Below, piece by piece: positions 60,533-64,000 of a DNA stretch of 64,000 bases (the first letter of the stretch is position 1; the number at the start of each line of letters is the position of its first letter). This DNA comes from Anaerovibrio lipolyticus LB2005 (lineage in GTDB: Bacteria; Bacillota; Negativicutes; Selenomonadales; Selenomonadaceae). Under the pieces are notes generated by a model, which saw only the letters and a list, made by a program, of their open reading frames with translations, was not told the origin of the DNA and made no database searches. The position numbers and the translations under genes are program-made. The stretch spans positions 1 to 64,000 of the forward strand of contig NZ_JHYA01000001.1 in assembly GCF_000621545.1 (NCBI RefSeq). Reading direction: 5' to 3'.

Positions 60533-60726
60533 CAATCACCTGCCTTAAGCCTACCCAGAACCATCTCGCCATCAAGCCCAGTGAGGTCACTGAACCACTT
60601 GGAAAGGAAGAACTTCTCCAGCTTATCCTTTTCGTATGATTCCTTCTCGTGTCTGACAGCTCTGTAATCCTTGGCTGCCTGTTTTACAATGGCCTGCACG
60701 AGGTTAAAAATGCCATTTTCACACAT
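60532..60726 (-). CDS. Small phage protein
   Basis: A 64-residue protein with KQAAKDYRAVRHEKESYEKDKLEKFFLSKWFSDLTGLDGEMVLGRL, a pattern common in small replication-region proteins of Bacillota siphophages. It is immediately adjacent to the helicase stop and coupled to the regulator. The function is unknown. Confidence 0.8.
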   Translation of the reverse strand: MCENGIFNLVQAIVKQAAKDYRAVRHEKESYEKDKLEKFFLSKWFSDLTGLDGEMVLGRLKAGD

Positions 60727-62064
60727 CTATATCACCGCCTTAACCGCATCTATTAGTGCCGACTGAGTTGTATCTTTTGCCTTTAAAGCCTTAAGGATTC
60801 TCCCATCAACTGTGTCCTTGCAGATAATGTGCTGGATGACAACAGTACCTGCTGACTGTCCCTGCCGCCAGAGTCTTGCGTTGGTCTGCTGGTAAAGTTC
60901 CAAAGACCAGGTAAGACCGAACCACACCAGTGTGTTTCCTCCTGCCTGAAGGTTCAGTCCATGGCCAGCTGAAGCGGGATGAATAACAGCCACAGGGATT
61001 TTGCCTTCATTCCAGTCAGCAATATCAGCACTGGTCTTTATCTCTCGTACCTTGAACCGACTGCTGATAGCTTCAAGGTCATGCTTAAACCAATATGCAA
61101 TTAGCAGGGGCTGGCCGTTGGCTGACTCGATAATGTCCTCAAGGGCATCCAGCTTTCGGTCGTGGATTTTCACCACATTCTTACTCTCATCATAGATCCT
61201 GCCATTGGACATCTGACACAGCTTGTTGGTAAGACTTGCAGCATTGGCGGCAGTAATAGCTCCATCCGGGAGTTCCATAACCATCTCATCTTTGAGTTCA
61301 TCATATTTGGCTCGTTCCTTTGGGCTCATCTCCACTTCTATCTCGTTGGTGATGAGTTCCGGCATATCAAGGTGGTCAATGGCTGACATTGATATGGTGA
61401 TGTCCGAGATTTTCTCATAGATTTCCTTTTCAGCAAATGGAAGTGGCTTGTAAGAATACACAATATATCCGTTCATCTTGTCCGGCCGGAAATACCACTC
61501 ACGGTAATTTCCGATGAACCGCCCCAGTCTCTTTCCATAATCCAGAATCTTGAACTGCGCCCAAAGGTCCATCAGTCCGTTGCTGGAAGGTGTTCCAGTA
61601 AGACCTACAATCCTTTTAACAAACGGCCGCATCCTGCACATTGCTTTGAAGCGCTTGCTTCTGTGGTTCTTAAACGAACTCAGCTCATCGATTACAACCA
61701 TATCAAAGTTCCAATCACAGTGTTTTACCAGCCAATCAACATTCTCCCTGTTGATGATAACTATCTGGGCTGAGCTGTCATTAATGGCTGCCATTCTTTC
61801 CTTGGTGCTGCCAACAGCAACAGTGTGTCGGAGCCCACTAATATGATCCCACTTCTTTATCTCAGCCGGCCATGTATCTCGTGCAACTCTCAGTGGTGCG
61901 ATAACAAGAACACGCTTCACCACTCCTTTATCCAGCAAATCCTTTAATGCTGTGAGGGTTATTGCTGTCTTGCCCAAGCCCATATCAAGCAGCAGGCAGG
62001 ATATTTCATTGTTTTCCACAAAGTCGATGGCATATTGCTGATAGCCATGTGGTTTAAACTCCAT
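60727..62064 (-). CDS. SNF2/DEAD-type helicase
   Basis: A 445-residue protein. Motif I is LLDMGLGKTAITL, motif II VVIDELSSF, motif III VGLTGTPSSNGLMDLW, and motif VI QTNARLWRQGQSAGTV, typical of SNF2-like helicases in phage replication modules. It starts after GGAGGTG and overlaps the VRR-NUC gene by 11 bases. It probably remodels DNA at the phage origin or replication fork. Confidence 0.93.
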   Translation of the reverse strand: MEFKPHGYQQYAIDFVENNEISCLLLDMGLGKTAITLTALKDLLDKGVVKRVLVIAPLRVARDTWPAEIKKWDHISGLRHTVAVGSTKERMAAINDSSAQIVIINRENVDWLVKHCDWNFDMVVIDELSSFKNHRSKRFKAMCRMRPFVKRIVGLTGTPSSNGLMDLWAQFKILDYGKRLGRFIGNYREWYFRPDKMNGYIVYSYKPLPFAEKEIYEKISDITISMSAIDHLDMPELITNEIEVEMSPKERAKYDELKDEMVMELPDGAITAANAASLTNKLCQMSNGRIYDESKNVVKIHDRKLDALEDIIESANGQPLLIAYWFKHDLEAISSRFKVREIKTSADIADWNEGKIPVAVIHPASAGHGLNLQAGGNTLVWFGLTWSLELYQQTNARLWRQGQSAGTVVIQHIICKDTVDGRILKALKAKDTTQSALIDAVKAVI

Positions 62065-62332
62065 CGGCTATCACCTCCAGCATCGGCTTAATCTGCTCTG
62101 CTCCATCAATCACATAACACTTGAAGCCCAGCTTCTTAAGCTGTTTCATTCTTATCTGTTGCAGTTTTCTTGGTTTTTCCCCGGGAGCCTTAAGCTCCAC
62201 AAAGGCACACTTGCCATTTGGGAGAAGCACCAGTCTGTCTGGGATACCAGCCAGTCCAGTCTGCTTTAAGCACATACCATTTCTATTCTTAACTTCATCA
62301 CAAAGTTTTCGTTCAATCTGCTTCTCAAGCAT
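62054..62332 (-). CDS. VRR-NUC domain nuclease
   Basis: A 92-residue protein of the VRR-NUC family: EKQIERKLCDEVKNRNGMCLKQTGLAGIPDRLVLLPNGKCAFVELKAPGEKPRKLQQ holds the PD-ELK catalytic core. Such proteins are structure-selective (Holliday junction-like) nucleases. Overlaps the helicase gene, as in many phages. Confidence 0.93.
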   Translation of the reverse strand: MLEKQIERKLCDEVKNRNGMCLKQTGLAGIPDRLVLLPNGKCAFVELKAPGEKPRKLQQIRMKQLKKLGFKCYVIDGAEQIKPMLEVIADGV

Positions 62333-62659
62333 CTAAATCACCTCAATTTATAGTTTTGTCACGAAAAAACAGGCTTCTGTCAAAGGCTGTCTTGTTTTCA
62401 AAAAAGTGGCCTTAAGCTCCGACATCAGTGTTTTAAAGCCTGATTTAGTCATTTTGGCACCCATAGTCCAGCGAATATATAAATTTTCCGATATCTTAAT
62501 ATCTAGAAAATTAGTAAATATATATATATTTAAAAAAGGGTTTTTATATTCTCTATAAGCGACAAAATGACAATAATCAGACATCACAGAATTGATGCGG
62601 TATGAAGTGTCAAAATCATGCCTTGCACAAGCCAGACAAAAACTGACACAAGCCCATTG
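62333..62659. other. AT-rich non-coding stretch, possible replication origin
   Basis: No well-supported gene. The segment 62480-62560 is extremely AT-rich, and the flanks contain many TGTCA/TGACA-type motifs in both directions (for example around 62609-62664). A 79-codon frame (62348-62587) lacks a ribosome binding site. Confidence 0.4.
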
Positions 62660-64000
62660 TCACACCTTAGGGTTGACTAAATAAGATGGTAATGGTGGAC
62701 GCCCGTAATACTTGACTGTGACGGGTTCCTGGCGAATATATCCGTAATCATCGAGGAAGTTCAAAATTGGCTGGATGACCTCTGTACGCTTAAATCTGGA
62801 ACAATAACGCATCATATCCCTACGGGTAAAACGTTCCAACTTCTTTTCACGAATCTTGTCCAATATTACTTTTGCCTGTTCCCTAATCTGTTCCTCAGGC
62901 ATTGCTGAAAAAGCCACCCTTGCATGTACCAGAAAATAGTTAGCCAGTCTGATGGCTCTACTCATAGTAGCTTTGCTTACCACCAATGGCACATCCTCAT
63001 CTACCTGATCACCCTCATACTGCTCACAAAAGTCATGGCATACATACTTCTCTGCCCTGCAAAGAAGACCAGCTATTCTCAAGGTCGTCCCGCCCAGCTT
63101 ACCTACCCATGCAGAAAACTCGGTGTATTCTTTAAGAAGGTCAGCTTCAAGGTTCATGGAAAACTGATAGAATAACTCCCTTGCGGCATCAGAAAGTGTG
63201 ATGATTTTATTGCCGTAAGGGTCATCAAGCATATTGGTAATGAGTGTCTCGTATCTTGCTTTAACATCCTCCGGGACAGTCTTACTGTTGATGTTTCTCT
63301 CACCCAGCCTTGAACTTGGAATGCAGTAAAGAAATCTGGCCGTAAGTCCACGTCCCTGGAAATTCTTATTGCCTAACACCTGCGATGCCACACTTGGCTG
63401 CGCCATCAGCATCACTGTAAGAGCCGGGTTGAGTACATACTCACTGTCCCTGCCCACGCGGTCAACCTTGATGGTGTCCCCGGAGTATGCTTTAAGCATG
63501 ACATCAATATTTACGGTCTTTGTATAGATACCAGCCAAGGTGTCAAAAATGCCGCCCTCACTTGATATGATGGCTGCATGGCCATCATTTTTGGCCAGAA
63601 TGGATACCAGTTTTTCAGTCGTAACATCATCTACATAAAGCTGCAGAGGATTGATTTCCTTGAAGCTGGCAATCTCCTCGGTTACATTCTCCAGTTCATC
63701 CATGGTAGCTTTACCCATGGCAATTCTGTCCTCTATGGATTTCTGCTGTTTCTGTAACATCCTCAAACGGGACTTGTTCTTTTCCACTGTAGCCGCATGA
63801 ACTCTGTTGTACTCAATCTCGTAAAGGCAGATGGCATTGCACATAAGTTTTATGACTGCCGACTTTCGCTCAGATGGCTGTGCTACCTCAAGCGCATAAA
63901 TGTTAAGTGGTTCAATCCAGTCAGCTTTGCCTGCAATGGAGTATTTACCCTGTATGCACACAGCAATCGCAGGAAGTGCCAGAACGCCTGCCATATCAAG
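62660..64000 (-). CDS. DUF3987-type replication protein, N-terminus beyond the window
   Basis: The C-terminal 444 residues or more of a DUF3987 protein (primase-helicase-like, often called YfjI-type). LNIYALEVAQPSERKSAVIKLM contains a degenerate P-loop-like region, followed by the coiled coil LRMLQKQQKSIEDRIAMGK and NFQGRGLTARFLYCIPSS. The gene runs off the right edge, so the prophage continues to the right. It probably drives initiation of phage DNA replication. Confidence 0.88.
   Translation of the reverse strand, partial: LDMAGVLALPAIAVCIQGKYSIAGKADWIEPLNIYALEVAQPSERKSAVIKLMCNAICLYEIEYNRVHAATVEKNKSRLRMLQKQQKSIEDRIAMGKATMDELENVTEEIASFKEINPLQLYVDDVTTEKLVSILAKNDGHAAIISSEGGIFDTLAGIYTKTVNIDVMLKAYSGDTIKVDRVGRDSEYVLNPALTVMLMAQPSVASQVLGNKNFQGRGLTARFLYCIPSSRLGERNINSKTVPEDVKARYETLITNMLDDPYGNKIITLSDAARELFYQFSMNLEADLLKEYTEFSAWVGKLGGTTLRIAGLLCRAEKYVCHDFCEQYEGDQVDEDVPLVVSKATMSRAIRLANYFLVHARVAFSAMPEEQIREQAKVILDKIREKKLERFTRRDMMRYCSRFKRTEVIQPILNFLDDYGYIRQEPVTVKYYGRPPLPSYLVNPKV

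Noticed and set aside
62348-62587. 79-codon minus-strand frame in the AT-rich stretch
   Set aside because: No ribosome binding site, odd composition, and it spans the AT-rich core.
1-64000. CRISPR arrays, tRNA and rRNA genes, IS elements
   Set aside because: No regularly spaced direct repeats, no tRNA-like T-loop and acceptor combination, no rRNA stretch and no transposase gene were noticed. A tRNA scan was not possible.

Overview
The window is a mosaic of mobile DNA from a low-to-medium GC Bacillota. The host is most likely a diderm Negativicutes. That is an inference: a PolC-type polymerase relative is present, the phage tail, head and replication genes are of Bacillota type, and the prophage carries a spanin-like gene pair, which only makes sense for a host with an outer membrane. 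No rRNA, tRNA, CRISPR array or core housekeeping gene was seen, so no species is named.

Region 1 (1-11.4 kb) holds recombination modules, nearly all on the minus strand. A two-gene operon of unknown function (85-1881) is followed by a five-gene operon (1985-6416): a RepA-like RecA-fold ATPase, a resolvase-like protein that has lost its catalytic serine and arginines, a 622-residue serine recombinase and two unknown proteins, with a divergent XRE repressor. Next is a translationally coupled trio: two full-length large serine recombinases flanking a stand-alone Recombinase-domain protein (7070-10556). A small gene precedes the trio.

Region 2 (11.4-33.5 kb) is an AT-richer accessory island. It starts with a probable structured RNA and an SRA/Tudor-like protein. 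A minus-strand operon follows: a 33-residue Cys-rich leader peptide, a Cas4-like/DUF2779 nuclease, a coiled-coil membrane protein, two small proteins, a Ycf46-like AAA ATPase and a small protein. Then come a PolC relative with degenerate catalytic sites, a metallopeptidase-vWA/MoxR operon, a CbbX-type AAA/MotA-like membrane operon, and a degenerate HsdM-HsdS fusion followed by a full-length paralogue of the Cys-rich leader. Twin divergent promoters with matching operator-like palindromes (about 30.41-30.62 kb) tie the CbbX/MotA operon to the HsdM-HsdS gene, and the paralogous Cys-rich peptides tie the DUF2779 operon to the same gene. I regard this island as the best candidate for an undescribed, probably anti-phage or conflict, system.

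Region 3 (33.5 kb to the right edge, still open) is a siphovirus-type prophage read right to left: DUF3987 replication protein, VRR-NUC nuclease, SNF2 helicase, late regulator, HNH, small terminase, DNA methyltransferase, an array of small gene cassettes, large terminase, portal, ClpP-like protease, HK97 capsid, connectors, major tail protein, a frameshifted tail assembly chaperone, tape measure, tail/receptor proteins, holin, amidase and two overlapping spanin-like genes. Plus-strand cargo interrupts it: a RelE/HTH toxin-antitoxin pair, a zinc-ribbon/YbjQ pair and a membrane protein. The cassette stretch between about 52.3 and 57.0 kb carries seven copies of one promoter element, usually one per transcription unit, with terminators between many of the units. 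The recombinase trio lies on the same strand beyond the lysis end of the prophage, so the island may be prophage cargo between lysis genes and integrase. That boundary is not proven here.
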